From positions 124,001-188,000 of the forward strand of contig NZ_JAHTKP010000002.1 in NCBI RefSeq assembly GCF_019192735.1: a stretch of 64,000 bases of DNA, in the 5' to 3' direction. Origin of the DNA: Kitasatospora aureofaciens (GTDB lineage: Bacteria > Actinomycetota > Actinomycetes > Streptomycetales > Streptomycetaceae). Below are positions 41,712 to 50,262 of this stretch, piece by piece (position 1 is the first letter of the stretch; every line of letters begins with the position of its first letter). A model generated the notes under the pieces. That model did not search any database. It was given only the letters and a program-made list of their open reading frames with translations, and was not told the origin of the DNA. The translations under genes and the position numbers were made by a program.

Positions 41712-42455
41712 TCAGGGCAGCGTGAGCAGCCGGGCCGCGGTGTGCAGGTCGGCGCGGACCTCGGCGATCGAGGCGCGGCCGGAGAGCCAGGCGACCAGCG
41801 CCGAGTGCCAGGTGTGCTCGATCACCCGGACGGCCGCGCGCTGGCTCTCGCTGGGCGGGCCGGACTGGCCGATCGCGTCCAGGATGAGCTGCCCGGTGGC
41901 GATGCTGACCTGGTCCACCTCGGCCCCGACCGAGCGGTCCGCGAAGGACAGCGCCCGGACCATCGCCTCGGCGAGCAGCGGCTCGCGCTGGAGCGCGTGG
42001 AACGCCCGGGTGAGCGTGTCGGCGACGCGCGGCGCCGGCTCGGGGTCGGTCGGCGGGTGCCGCCGGATGTGCTCCTGGAGGCCCTGCAACTGCTCCAGCA
42101 TCACCGCGACCAGCAGGTGCACCTTGGACGGGAAGTACCGGTACAGCGTGCCGAGGGCGACCTGCGCGCTCTCCGCGACCTCCCGCATCTGCACCGCCTC
42201 GTACCCGCCCCGGGCGGCCAGGGCGGTGGCGGCCCGCAGGATCCGCCGCCGGCGCTCGGCCTGGCGGGCGGTCAGCGGCGGCTCACCGGTGGCCGACGGC
42301 GTGGTCGACGCGGTGGTCGGCGCAGGGGTCGCGGGGGTGGTGGGGGCGGCGGTCACGGGTGTGGTGGACGGCGGCAAGAGTGCTCCCGGGGCGCGAGAGT
42401 GGCGGCGTGCTCCAACAGATCCAGCTGCGCCGCTACCCGGCGTGGCGTGAATCAC
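41712..42455 (-). CDS. TetR family regulator, KstR-like
   Basis: 247 residues from GTG 42455, with AGGAG 9 nt upstream; other starts upstream have no site. A Pro/Thr/Ala-rich segment of about 50 residues precedes the DNA-binding domain RRRRILRAATALAARGGYEAVQMREVAESAQVALGTLYRYFPSKVHLLVA, whose wording is that of KstR, the cholesterol/steroid or lipid catabolism repressor. The C-terminal ligand domain is intact to TAARLLTLP. It is divergent from the glycosyltransferase operon with a 213-nt region between. A KstR-type palindrome stands at 50180 before an alcohol dehydrogenase, a possible distant target. Confidence 0.8.
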   Translation of the reverse strand: MIHATPGSGAAGSVGARRHSRAPGALLPPSTTPVTAAPTTPATPAPTTASTTPSATGEPPLTARQAERRRRILRAATALAARGGYEAVQMREVAESAQVALGTLYRYFPSKVHLLVAVMLEQLQGLQEHIRRHPPTDPEPAPRVADTLTRAFHALQREPLLAEAMVRALSFADRSVGAEVDQVSIATGQLILDAIGQSGPPSESQRAAVRVIEHTWHSALVAWLSGRASIAEVRADLHTAARLLTLP

Positions 42456-42668
42456 CAGCCCTGGCTCCTGAGGGAAAGCTACGGGCCGGTATCTTCGAGG
42501 TCTCTCATTGTTCACATGGTCGATGACGAGTTCCACATCCACTGAAACCTGATCTACTTTAGCGACCGGCAGCACACCAGGCAGCAGACTCAGCAGCACG
42601 CCCGGCAGCTGCCGGCATCAGCCACTGGTAGCAGCAGCCACCGACAGCAGCAGAGATGAGGGCCCAGG

Positions 42669-43979
42669 ATGACCGCGCAGCCGCTGCGGATTGCCCTGTT
42701 GTCGTACCGCGGCGACCCCTTCTGCGGCGGTCAGGGCGTGTACGTACGGCACCTCTCCCGCGAGCTGGCCAGGCTCGGCCACCACGTGGACGTGATCGGC
42801 GCCCAGCCGTACCCCGTCCTGGACGAGGTCGAGGGCCCGGGCTCGGTGCGCCTCGTCGAGCTGCCCAGCCTGGACCTGTACCGCGCCGACGACCCGTTCC
42901 GCACGCCCGCGCGTGGCGAGTTCCGCGGGCCGGTGGACGTGCTGGAGTTCGCGACCATGCGCACCGGCGGCTTCCCCGAGCCGCTGACCTTCTCGCTGCG
43001 CGCCCGCCAGTACCTGGCCCGACACAAGGGCCGTTACGACGTCGTGCACGACAATCAGACGCTCGGCTACGGCCTGCTCGGGCTGGCCCGGCATGGCTTC
43101 CCGCTGGTCACCACGATTCATCACCCGATCACCGTGGACCGGCAGTTGGAGCTGGACGCGGCCACCACCCGGCTGCGCCGGCTGTCGCTGCGCCGCTGGT
43201 ACGCCTTCACCCAAATGCAGCGCCGGGTCGCCACCCGGCTGGACCACGTGATCACCGTCTCGGGCAGTTCGAAGCGCGAGATCGTCGAGCACCTGGGCGC
43301 CTCGGCGGGCGCGATCTCGGTGGTGCCGGTGGGTGCCGACACCCGGCTCTGGTCCCCGTCGGCGGAGATCGCGCGGGTGCCCGGGCGCATCGTCACCACG
43401 TCCAGCGCCGACGTGCCGCTCAAGGGCCTGGTGTACCTGGTGGAGGCGCTGGCCAAGGTGCGCACCGAGCGCCCGGCGCACCTGGTCGTGGTCGGCAAGC
43501 CGCAGAAGGAGGACGGCCCGGTCGCCGAGGCGGTCCGCCGGTTCGGGCTGGAGGAGCACATCGAGTTCCGCAGCGGGCTGACCGACCGGGAGCTGGTCGA
43601 CCTGTACCGCTCGGCCGAGGTGGCCTGCGTGCCGTCGCTGTACGAGGGCTTCTCGCTGCCGGCTGCCGAGGCGATGGCCACCGGCACCCCGCTGGTCGCC
43701 ACCACCGGCGGCGCGATCCCCGAGGTGGCGGGGCCGGACGGGGAGACCTGTCTCGCCGTGCCGCCGGGGAACGCGGACGCGCTGGCCGCCGCGCTCGGCC
43801 GGCTGCTGGACGATCCGGCGCTGCGCGCGGAGTTGGGCGCGGCCGGCCGCGAGCGAGTGCTGGCCCGGTTCACCTGGGAGCGGGCCGCCGAGCTGACCGT
43901 CGACGCGTACCGCGCGGCGATCGCCACCGGCGTCGGTGCCCGGGCCCGGTCCGGGCCCGGCTGGCGGTACGTGCCCTGA
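42669..43979 (+). CDS. GT4-family glycosyltransferase
   Basis: 436 residues, GT-B fold, GT4 family. The N-terminal Rossmann domain starts with SYRGDPFCGGQGVYVRHLSRELARLGHHVDV (a Gly-rich acceptor loop), and the C-terminal domain carries the donor site: PSLYEGFSLPAAEAMATGTPLVATTGGAIPEVAG with the E-x7-E motif, and ADALAAALGRLLDDP. It transfers a sugar from an NDP-sugar, acceptor unknown. It is the first gene of an operon with a methyltransferase and a toroid enzyme-like protein. The ATG follows GAGGG. The ORF ends 103 nt before the methyltransferase start. Confidence 0.85.
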   Translation: MTAQPLRIALLSYRGDPFCGGQGVYVRHLSRELARLGHHVDVIGAQPYPVLDEVEGPGSVRLVELPSLDLYRADDPFRTPARGEFRGPVDVLEFATMRTGGFPEPLTFSLRARQYLARHKGRYDVVHDNQTLGYGLLGLARHGFPLVTTIHHPITVDRQLELDAATTRLRRLSLRRWYAFTQMQRRVATRLDHVITVSGSSKREIVEHLGASAGAISVVPVGADTRLWSPSAEIARVPGRIVTTSSADVPLKGLVYLVEALAKVRTERPAHLVVVGKPQKEDGPVAEAVRRFGLEEHIEFRSGLTDRELVDLYRSAEVACVPSLYEGFSLPAAEAMATGTPLVATTGGAIPEVAGPDGETCLAVPPGNADALAAALGRLLDDPALRAELGAAGRERVLARFTWERAAELTVDAYRAAIATGVGARARSGPGWRYVP

Positions 43980-44014
43980 GTCGTCCGGTCCGCGCCGGCT
44001 CGGCCCGGCCGGAT

Positions 44015-44052
44015 CTGATGCTGCGTCAGGAACTTGATGCTGCGTCAAGAAC
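44015..44052. repeat. Tandem 19-bp repeat in the operon gap
   Basis: CTGATGCTGCGTCAGGAAC (44015-44033) and TTGATGCTGCGTCAAGAAC (44034-44052), two mismatches. Each unit is near-palindromic (TGATGC/GCGTCA with one mismatch). It lies between the glycosyltransferase and methyltransferase genes, just before the latter's ribosome binding site. Confidence 0.7.
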
Positions 44053-44082
44053 GCTTGGTAGCAAAGGAATGGGAGCCCTGCA

Positions 44083-44817
44083 GTGCTGACCGTCGATTTC
44101 TCGCGCTTCCCGCTCGCCCCCGGCGACCGGGTGCTCGACCTGGGCTGCGGCGGGGGCCGGCACGCGTTCGAGTGCTACCGCCGCGGCGCCAACGTGATCG
44201 CCCTCGACCAGAACGCCGAGGAGATCGCCGAGGTCAAGAAGTGGTTCGCCGCGATGGAGCAGGCCGGTGAGGCCCCCGAGGGCGCGTCGGCGGTCGCGAT
44301 GGAGGGCAACGCGCTGGCCCTGCCGTTCGAGGACGAGTACTTCGACAAGATCATCATCTCCGAGGTGATGGAGCACATACCTGACGACAAGGGTGTGCTC
44401 AACGAGATGTTCCGGGTCCTCAAGCCGGGCGGCCTGCTCGCCGTCACCGTGCCGCGCTGGCTGCCCGAGAAGATCTGCTGGGCCCTCTCCGACGAGTACC
44501 ACGAGGTCGAGGGCGGCCACATCCGGATCTACCGGGGCGACGAGCTGCTCGGCAAGCTCAAGGACGCCGGCCTGGAGCCGTACGGCACCCACCACGCGCA
44601 CGCGCTGCACTCGCCGTACTGGTGGATCAAGTGCGCGGTCGGCGTGGACAACGACAAGGCGCTGCCGGTCAAGGCGTACCACCAGCTCCTGGTCTGGGAC
44701 ATCGTCGGCACCCCGGTGATCAGCACGCTCACCAAGGCCGCCGAGAAGGCGCTCAACCCGGTCATCGGCAAGAGCTTCGTGGCGTACGCGTCCAAGCCCC
44801 GGCGCGTGGACGCATGA
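44083..44817 (+). CDS. Class I SAM-dependent methyltransferase
   Basis: 244 residues. Motif I is VLDLGCGGGRHAFECYRRG (about residues 17-35), an acidic residue ends strand 2 (VIALDQNAEEIAEV), motif II/post includes YFDKIIISEVMEHIPDDKGVLNEMFRVLKPGGLLAVTVP. The length and shape fit small-molecule or lipid methyltransferases. GTG start with GGGAG at 8 nt. Its stop overlaps the next start as ATGA, so it is coupled with the toroid gene; product unknown. Confidence 0.85.
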   Translation: MLTVDFSRFPLAPGDRVLDLGCGGGRHAFECYRRGANVIALDQNAEEIAEVKKWFAAMEQAGEAPEGASAVAMEGNALALPFEDEYFDKIIISEVMEHIPDDKGVLNEMFRVLKPGGLLAVTVPRWLPEKICWALSDEYHEVEGGHIRIYRGDELLGKLKDAGLEPYGTHHAHALHSPYWWIKCAVGVDNDKALPVKAYHQLLVWDIVGTPVISTLTKAAEKALNPVIGKSFVAYASKPRRVDA

Positions 44818-45875
44818 CCGCCGCCGTCCCCGAGGTGCTGCTGCTCGACGGGGTGCTGGACGCCGAGCAGGCCGCCGGCACCGTCCGCAGCATCCTCGCC
44901 GAGCAGCGCCCCGACGGCGCCATCCCGTGGTTCACCGGCCACCACCTCGACCCGTGGGACCACACCGAGGCCGCGATGGCCCTCGACACCGCCGGCGAGC
45001 ACGCCGCCGCCGAGGCCGCCTACCGCTGGCTCGCGGCCCACCAGAACCCGGACGGCTCCTGGTACGCCGCCTACACCGACGGCGAGGTCTCCAACCGGGC
45101 CAAGGAGACCAACTTCTGCGCCTACGTCGCCGTCGGGGTCTGGCACCACCACCTCAGCACCGGCGACGACGCCTTCCTGGAGTGGATCTGGCCGGTCGTC
45201 CGGCGCGCCCTGGACTTCATCGTCGGCCTGCGCCTGCCCGGCGGCCCGATCGCCTGGCGCCTCGAAGAGGACGGCACCGCCACCGACGAGGCGCTGCTCA
45301 CCGGCTCGTCCAGCATCCTGCACGCGCTGCGCTGCGGGCTGGCCATCGCCGCGTACCTGGAGGAGCCGCAGCCCGACTGGGAGCTCGCGGCCGGCCGGCT
45401 GGGGCACGCCGTCGCGCACCACCCCGAGCGGTTCCTCGACAAGGGCCGCTACTCGATGGACTGGTACTACCCGGTGCTCGGCACCGCCCTGCGCGGCCCG
45501 GCGGCGCTGGCCCGGATCGAGAAGGACTGGGACCGCTTCGTCGTCCCCGGCCTCGGCGTGCGCTGCGTCAGCGACCGCCCGTGGGTGACCGGCGGCGAGA
45601 GCGCGGAGCTGGCCCTGGCGCTCTGGGCGATCGGCGAGTCCGACCGCGCCGTGGACATCCTGCGCTGGATCCAGAAGCACCTGCGGCACGACGACGGCTC
45701 GTACTGGACCGGGTACGTCTTCGAGGACGACGCGATCTGGCCGGAGGAGCGCACCACCTGGACGGCCGGCGCGCTGCTGCTCGCGGTGGCCGCGCTCGGC
45801 GGCGACCCGGCGACGGTCGCGGTGTTCGGCGGGGACGAGCTGCCGGACGGGCTGGTGGTCCAGGACTGCTGCTGA
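44814..45875 (+). CDS. Cytosolic alpha/alpha-toroid protein (prenyltransferase/squalene-oxidase-like)
   Basis: 353 residues with repeated alpha6-alpha6 features: RSILAEQRPDGAIPWFTG, AAEAAYRWLAAHQNPDGSWYA, VVRRALDFIVGLR, AVDILRWIQKHLRHDDGSYWTG. A D-P-W-D-H motif and NFCAYVAVGVWHH line the barrel. No D-x-D-D-T cyclase motif and no signal peptide. It may act as a hydrolase/lyase on a glycan or as a cyclase of a polyprenyl product. Its position behind GT4 and a methyltransferase suggests a conserved pathway for a methylated, glycosylated product. Followed by a strong terminator. Confidence 0.75.
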   Translation: MTAAVPEVLLLDGVLDAEQAAGTVRSILAEQRPDGAIPWFTGHHLDPWDHTEAAMALDTAGEHAAAEAAYRWLAAHQNPDGSWYAAYTDGEVSNRAKETNFCAYVAVGVWHHHLSTGDDAFLEWIWPVVRRALDFIVGLRLPGGPIAWRLEEDGTATDEALLTGSSSILHALRCGLAIAAYLEEPQPDWELAAGRLGHAVAHHPERFLDKGRYSMDWYYPVLGTALRGPAALARIEKDWDRFVVPGLGVRCVSDRPWVTGGESAELALALWAIGESDRAVDILRWIQKHLRHDDGSYWTGYVFEDDAIWPEERTTWTAGALLLAVAALGGDPATVAVFGGDELPDGLVVQDCC

Positions 45876-45909
45876 CGCTTTCGAGCGGGCAGGCGGAATC
45901 CGAGCGGGC

Positions 45910-45952
45910 ATGCGGAAGGGGCGGGACCGATTCGGTCCCGCCCCTTCCGCAT
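45910..45952. terminator. Bidirectional terminator, 21-bp perfect stem
   Basis: ATGCGGAAGGGGCGGGACCGA (45910-45930), then one T, then its exact complement (45932-45952). Lies between convergent genes. Confidence 0.85.
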
Positions 45953-45983
45953 ATCTGTGGTGCTGGGCTGCGGTGCTCGGACG

Positions 45984-46901
45984 TCAGCCGCGCTGGATGC
46001 CCGTGGTGTCGGCCAGCACGCCCTGGGTGCCGTCCTGGAGCTGGGCGACCAGCGCGGTGCCGCGCTGCTCGACCGCCAGGTACCAGGTGCCCGGGACCAG
46101 CTCGCCGATCGGGGCGCCCACCGGGTTGTCCTTCGGCGCCAGCGGACGCGGGGACGGGACGGCGAACCAGAACGGCGCGAAGTCGGCCGCCGGGGCCGGG
46201 GCCGGCATCGGCTGCGGGGCGGCCGCCGGGGTGATGTCGTGCGGGCCGGGCTGGCCGGGCGCACCCGGGGCCGGGTAGCCGTAGCCGCCGGGCTGGGCAC
46301 CGTAACCCGGGGCCTGGTTCGGGTCCTGGCCCGGCACCGGGTAGCCGTACTGGCCGGGCTGACCGGGCGCACCCGGCTGGCCGGGCTGACCCGGCATCGG
46401 GTAACCGCCCTGGTACGGGACGGCCGGACGGTCGGTCACCAGCGGCGCCTTCAGTGCGGGCACCAGCGGGCCGGCCGCGGCCGCGCCGGCGAGCACGACC
46501 AGCGAGATGAGGCCCAGCCAGGCGCCGAACCCGTGGCCGAAGTTCGTGCCCGAGGGGCCGCCGCCCAGCGACCAGATCGAGGTCCACAGCGCGGCGACCG
46601 CGAACGCGATGCCCCACTGGTCCAGCCGCAGGCCGAGCACCTGGCGGTTGGCCACGGCCGGGCCCTGGAACCGCTGCAGCAGGATCAGCACGGCGGCGGC
46701 GATGCCCAGCAGGTAGATGGAGGGCAGGATGGGGAACAGCTCCGTGCTCCACGCGTTCTGCGAGTTGCTGACGCTCGCGCCGCAGTACGCCCCGACGCAG
46801 CTGCTGCTGTAGGTCCAGTAGGGCAGGAAGGAGGCGATGAAAAGCAGGACGGCCGCGCCTGCGACGGCGGCGTCTCCCCTGGTGAGAGCGCGCAGATTCA
46901 C
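45984..46901 (-). CDS. Multi-span membrane protein with Gly/Pro/Gln-rich segment
   Basis: 305 residues. Five or so membrane helices in the first 150 residues ([54 protein letters not shown]); the loop after helix 1 has two cysteines ([14 protein letters not shown]). Then a 60-residue low-complexity region rich in G-Q-P-G-Y, and a C-terminal domain ([20 protein letters not shown] ... [26 protein letters not shown]). Resembles DUF5336-type actinobacterial envelope proteins; function unknown. GTG start. Confidence 0.7.
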   Translation of the reverse strand: MNLRALTRGDAAVAGAAVLLFIASFLPYWTYSSSCVGAYCGASVSNSQNAWSTELFPILPSIYLLGIAAAVLILLQRFQGPAVANRQVLGLRLDQWGIAFAVAALWTSIWSLGGGPSGTNFGHGFGAWLGLISLVVLAGAAAAGPLVPALKAPLVTDRPAVPYQGGYPMPGQPGQPGAPGQPGQYGYPVPGQDPNQAPGYGAQPGGYGYPAPGAPGQPGPHDITPAAAPQPMPAPAPAADFAPFWFAVPSPRPLAPKDNPVGAPIGELVPGTWYLAVEQRGTALVAQLQDGTQGVLADTTGIQRG

Positions 46902-47120
46902 TTACGTTCCCCTCGTTGACGTGTCGTGGACGGCGGTTCGTTCGGTCGGGCCGACCAGCCGAAAACCCCCGAACGGACCAGAAGCCTAGGGCCAACCGCC
47001 CCGCCGGTGCACAGCGGGACCGGGAATGGGGCGAAGTCGTTGCAAACGGCTCGGGCCGGACGAGCCTTCCCGGACCGCCGCGGACCTCCCCGTTGCCCGC
47101 CGCTCGGCGCCGGAACGTCC

Positions 47121-48089
47121 CTACCGCGTGGTCAGGAACGCCGTCAGCGCGTCGGCGATCCCCTGGGCCGCCTTCTGCCGCCACTGAGGGTCCGTCATCC
47201 GCTTCGCGTCCGCCGAGTTGCGCATGTTACCGCACTCGATGAACACCTTGGGTACCGTCGAGAGGTTGAGGCCGCCCAGGTCGGAGCGGGTGTCCAGGCC
47301 GTCACCGGCGGTGTAGTCGGCGTACGGCTCACCGGTCGCGGTCTGGAACTGCTCGCGCAGCAACAGGCCGAGCCGGTGCGACGGTTCGACGATCGCCGAG
47401 TTGTCCGCCTTCCCGGCGACCACCTTGGCGGGCAGGATCACGTGGAATCCGCTGCCGCTCGCCGGCCCGCCGTCCCCGTGCACCGAGAGCGCCACGTCGG
47501 CGTGGGCGTCGGCGGCCGCTTTGGCGCGCTCGTCGATGCACGGGCCCCAGGGGCGGTCGCCGTCCTGGGTCAGCACCACGGTGGCGCCGCGGGCGGCGAG
47601 GATCGCGCGGGCCCGGCGGGAGACGTCGAGGGTGTAGTCGGCCTCGGTGTAGCCGGAGTTGGTCTCGGTGCCGGTGGTGTCGCACTCCTTGTGGGCGTTG
47701 CCGATGTCGACCTGGCGGTTGATCTCGGTGGGGTGCGAGAAGTTGCCGGGGTTGTGGCCGGGGTCGAGGAGGATCGTGCGGCCGGTGAGGGCGGTGGGCG
47801 TGTCCGACGGGGTCGGGGCGGGCGCCGTCGACGGCGGGGCGGCTTCCGGTCGGGTCTGGGCGGGCGTGGGCGTCGGCGTGGGCGTTGCCGTCGCTGTTGT
47901 CGTGGTGGCAGCGCTGGTTGGCACGGCGGCGGCCGTGGTCGTTGCGGCCGTGGAGGCCGCCGGGGCGTTGCCGCTGACGGCCTGCCAGCCGAGCCATCCC
48001 GCCATGCAGAGCGGCACGGCCGCGCCCACCACCGTGGTGACGCGCAGCAGGGCGGAACGGCGGTGTGGTCGGTGCGTCGAGCCGGTCAC
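47121..48089 (-). CDS. N-acetylmuramoyl-L-alanine amidase (Amidase_3)
   Basis: 322 residues. A basic N-terminus and membrane helix (about 13-35) are followed by a Thr/Ala/Pro linker and the zinc amidase domain (about 95-320). Zinc ligands and catalytic residues are visible: H in DPGHN, E in TEADYTLD, H in SVHGDGG, and E in VFIECGNMRN. It cleaves the amide between muramic acid and L-Ala in peptidoglycan. Starting GTG, 7 nt after the upstream gene's stop, so in an operon with it. Members of this family help cell-wall turnover and separation. Confidence 0.85.
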   Translation of the reverse strand: MTGSTHRPHRRSALLRVTTVVGAAVPLCMAGWLGWQAVSGNAPAASTAATTTAAAVPTSAATTTTATATPTPTPTPAQTRPEAAPPSTAPAPTPSDTPTALTGRTILLDPGHNPGNFSHPTEINRQVDIGNAHKECDTTGTETNSGYTEADYTLDVSRRARAILAARGATVVLTQDGDRPWGPCIDERAKAAADAHADVALSVHGDGGPASGSGFHVILPAKVVAGKADNSAIVEPSHRLGLLLREQFQTATGEPYADYTAGDGLDTRSDLGGLNLSTVPKVFIECGNMRNSADAKRMTDPQWRQKAAQGIADALTAFLTTR

Positions 48090-48096
48090 GGGTGGT

Positions 48097-49284
48097 TCAG
48101 ATCCTGTCCTGGGTCAGGGGGGTGAGGCCGAACATGTCGGCGATCGGCTTCCACTTGCCCACGAAGTCCGACTTCGCCTGGGTGGCCTGCGGGTTGAGTT
48201 CGTCGGCGTGCTTCTTGTCCGGGGTGGTCGGGGCCTTGCCGGAGCAGCCCTGGCCGGCGACCGCGCGCGCCCACGCCGCGTACGCCCGGTCGATGTCCGC
48301 CGACAGCTGCCAGGCCGACTTCAGCGACTGGACGGCGTCCGCGCCGCCCGGCACGTCCGAGGTGCTCATGCCGGCGAGCTTGCGCAGCAGGTCGTCACGC
48401 TGCTTGGCGCCGTTGTCGAAGACCTGCGCGGCGCTCTCGATGTCGGGCTTCGCCGGGCAGCTGGTCACCTTCGCGACCGCGCTGCCGATCGGGGCCTTCG
48501 CGCTCTCGCCCTGGGTGAGCAGGTCGTCCAGGGCGGCGGCCTGGGTCTTGGCGTTGGGCCCGGCGGCGGTCGCGGTCGCGCTGGGCGTCGCGCTCGCCGA
48601 GGCCGGGTCGGTCGCGGCGGTGCTCGGGGCGCCGGCCGTACCGTTCGTCGGCGGGGCCGGCTGCGGGTTCTCGGACGGCGTCGCCGCGGTGCTGGCCGCG
48701 GACGGGGCGGGCGCGGCCTGGTCCTTCTTGTCGTTGCCCTTGACCGCCATCAGCAGGCCGCCGCCGACCGCCAGCACCAGGAGGAGGGCGAAGCCGATCA
48801 GCAGCGGCGCCTTGCGGTTGTTGGAGCGGTCCTCGTGGTCGTCCAGGTCCTCGTAGCCGACCGGGTAGTCGGGCTGAGCCGGGTACGGGGGCCGCGGCGG
48901 GTACTGGTAGCCGGGGCCGGGGGCCTGCGCGGAGGTGTGCCCGGCGGCCTGCGCGGTGGCGTGGGCGGGGAACGGCGACGTGGGCGGTGGCGTGGTGGGC
49001 GGCGGGGCCGGGGGCGCGGCAGGAAAGGCGGGTGCATTGGGGGCGTCGTAGCCGGGGGCGGTCGCCAGGTACGGGCGGGCGCCCAGCGGCGGGCCCTGGT
49101 CGCCCACCGCGCCCGGGGCGGGCGGCGGGGCGACGGGCGGCGCCGGGGGTGTCTGGGCCGGTCCGGGGGGCGTCTGGGCCGGTCCGGGGGAGGCGGGCTG
49201 CTGCGGGCCGCGCACCCAGCCACCCGCGCCGCCGCGCGCGGTCGGATCCCAGACCGCCGGAGCGGTGTTGTGCTGATCCGTCAT
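48097..49284 (-). CDS. Membrane-anchored protein with proline-rich cytosolic tail
   Basis: 395 residues. Residues 1-160 are Pro/Ala/Gly/Gln-rich (PAQTPPGPAQTPPAPPVAPP), a single helix (about 173-190, LLIGFALLLVLAVGGGLLMA) follows, then an Ala/Pro/Ser/Thr linker, and a roughly 150-residue alpha-helical extracellular domain (LTQGESAKAPIGSAVAKVTSCPAKPDIESA) with two cysteines. Not recognised. It precedes the amidase in the same operon and may assist or regulate it at the wall. Confidence 0.65.
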   Translation of the reverse strand: MTDQHNTAPAVWDPTARGGAGGWVRGPQQPASPGPAQTPPGPAQTPPAPPVAPPPAPGAVGDQGPPLGARPYLATAPGYDAPNAPAFPAAPPAPPPTTPPPTSPFPAHATAQAAGHTSAQAPGPGYQYPPRPPYPAQPDYPVGYEDLDDHEDRSNNRKAPLLIGFALLLVLAVGGGLLMAVKGNDKKDQAAPAPSAASTAATPSENPQPAPPTNGTAGAPSTAATDPASASATPSATATAAGPNAKTQAAALDDLLTQGESAKAPIGSAVAKVTSCPAKPDIESAAQVFDNGAKQRDDLLRKLAGMSTSDVPGGADAVQSLKSAWQLSADIDRAYAAWARAVAGQGCSGKAPTTPDKKHADELNPQATQAKSDFVGKWKPIADMFGLTPLTQDRI

Positions 49285-49377
49285 GTGCCGCTAGCCCCCA
49301 CCGTCCGCCGATGCTCTGCCTGGTGCTGCGCGGACACCGTACCGTTCGAACCCCCGCACGACAGCCCCGGCACGACG

Positions 49378-50037
49378 TTAGAGCATCTGCGGACGCCTGC
49401 GCAGCACGCGCAGCGATCCCGTCACCGAGACCTCCTCGAAGCCCTCCTCCAGTGCCCGCAGGTACACCCGGTACGGCGCCTGACCGCCGTCCGCCGGGTC
49501 CGGGAACACGTCGTGCACCACGAGCAGACCCTCCGGCGCCAGATGTGGCACCCAGCCCTCGTAGTCGCCGGTCGCGTGCTCGTCGGTGTGCCCGCCGTCG
49601 ATGAACACCAGGCCCACCGGATGCCCCCACAGCGCCGCGATCCGCGGCGAACGCCCGACCAGCGCCACCACGTACTCCTCCAGCCCGGCCGCGTGCAGCG
49701 TCCGGCGGAACGTCGGCAGCGTGTCCATCAGCCCGACCTCGGGGTCCACGAGCGTCGGGTCGTGGTACTCCCACCCCGGCTGCTGCTCCTCCGAACCCCG
49801 GTGATGGTCCACCGTCAGTGCGACCGTCCCCGTCTCCCGGGCCGCCGCTGCCAGCAGAACGGCCGACCGCCCGCAGTACGTCCCGATCTCCAGCACCGGC
49901 AACCCGGTCTGCCGCGCCGCCGTCACCGCCGCCGCGTACAGCGCGAGCCCCTCGTCGACGGGCATGAACCCGGTCGCCGCCTCGAACGCCGCCACCACCT
50001 CGTCCGCCGGACGGGTGCTCTCCAGTAGATCGGACAT
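49378..50037 (-). CDS. Class I SAM-dependent methyltransferase (Methyltransf_24-like)
   Basis: 219 residues. Motif I is VLEIGTYCGRSAVLLAAAARE (about residues 47-67), the strand-2 end is VDHHRGSEEQQPG, and VGLVFIDGGHTDEHATGDYEGWVPHLAPEGLLVVHDVF follows, typical of the O-methyltransferase/cephalosporin-hydroxylase-like Methyltransf_24 type. ATG 50037 has AAGGAG at 8 nt; an upstream ATG 50136 lacks a site. It is divergent from the alcohol dehydrogenase across a 225-nt region with a palindrome. Substrate unknown. Confidence 0.85.
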   Translation of the reverse strand: MSDLLESTRPADEVVAAFEAATGFMPVDEGLALYAAAVTAARQTGLPVLEIGTYCGRSAVLLAAAARETGTVALTVDHHRGSEEQQPGWEYHDPTLVDPEVGLMDTLPTFRRTLHAAGLEEYVVALVGRSPRIAALWGHPVGLVFIDGGHTDEHATGDYEGWVPHLAPEGLLVVHDVFPDPADGGQAPYRVYLRALEEGFEEVSVTGSLRVLRRRPQML

Positions 50038-50179
50038 ACGGCGGCTCCTTGCGCGATGGGTGACTACGGTCGAACGGACCCTACTCGACAGTACGCCCGG
50101 CCCCTCGCCGTGCCCGGTGCTCGCCTCCTCCCTCATCCCGCCCCCACTGCCCGAGCGAGCCTCGGTGAGCGGGGTGGTT

Positions 50180-50195
50180 CTGGAACGTGTTCCAG
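50180..50195. promoter_or_regulatory. KstR-type TetR operator palindrome
   Basis: CTGGAACGTGTTCCAG is a perfect 16-bp palindrome containing T-NN-AAC-NN-GTT-NN-A, the motif described for KstR in mycobacteria and rhodococci. It lies 68 nt upstream of the zinc alcohol dehydrogenase gene. Confidence 0.65.
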
Positions 50196-50262
50196 TCCTC
50201 TTCCGGCGGGCGTGTCAGAATCGGCGCGACCAGCGGATCCGAGGCACACCGGGAGCAGCCCC

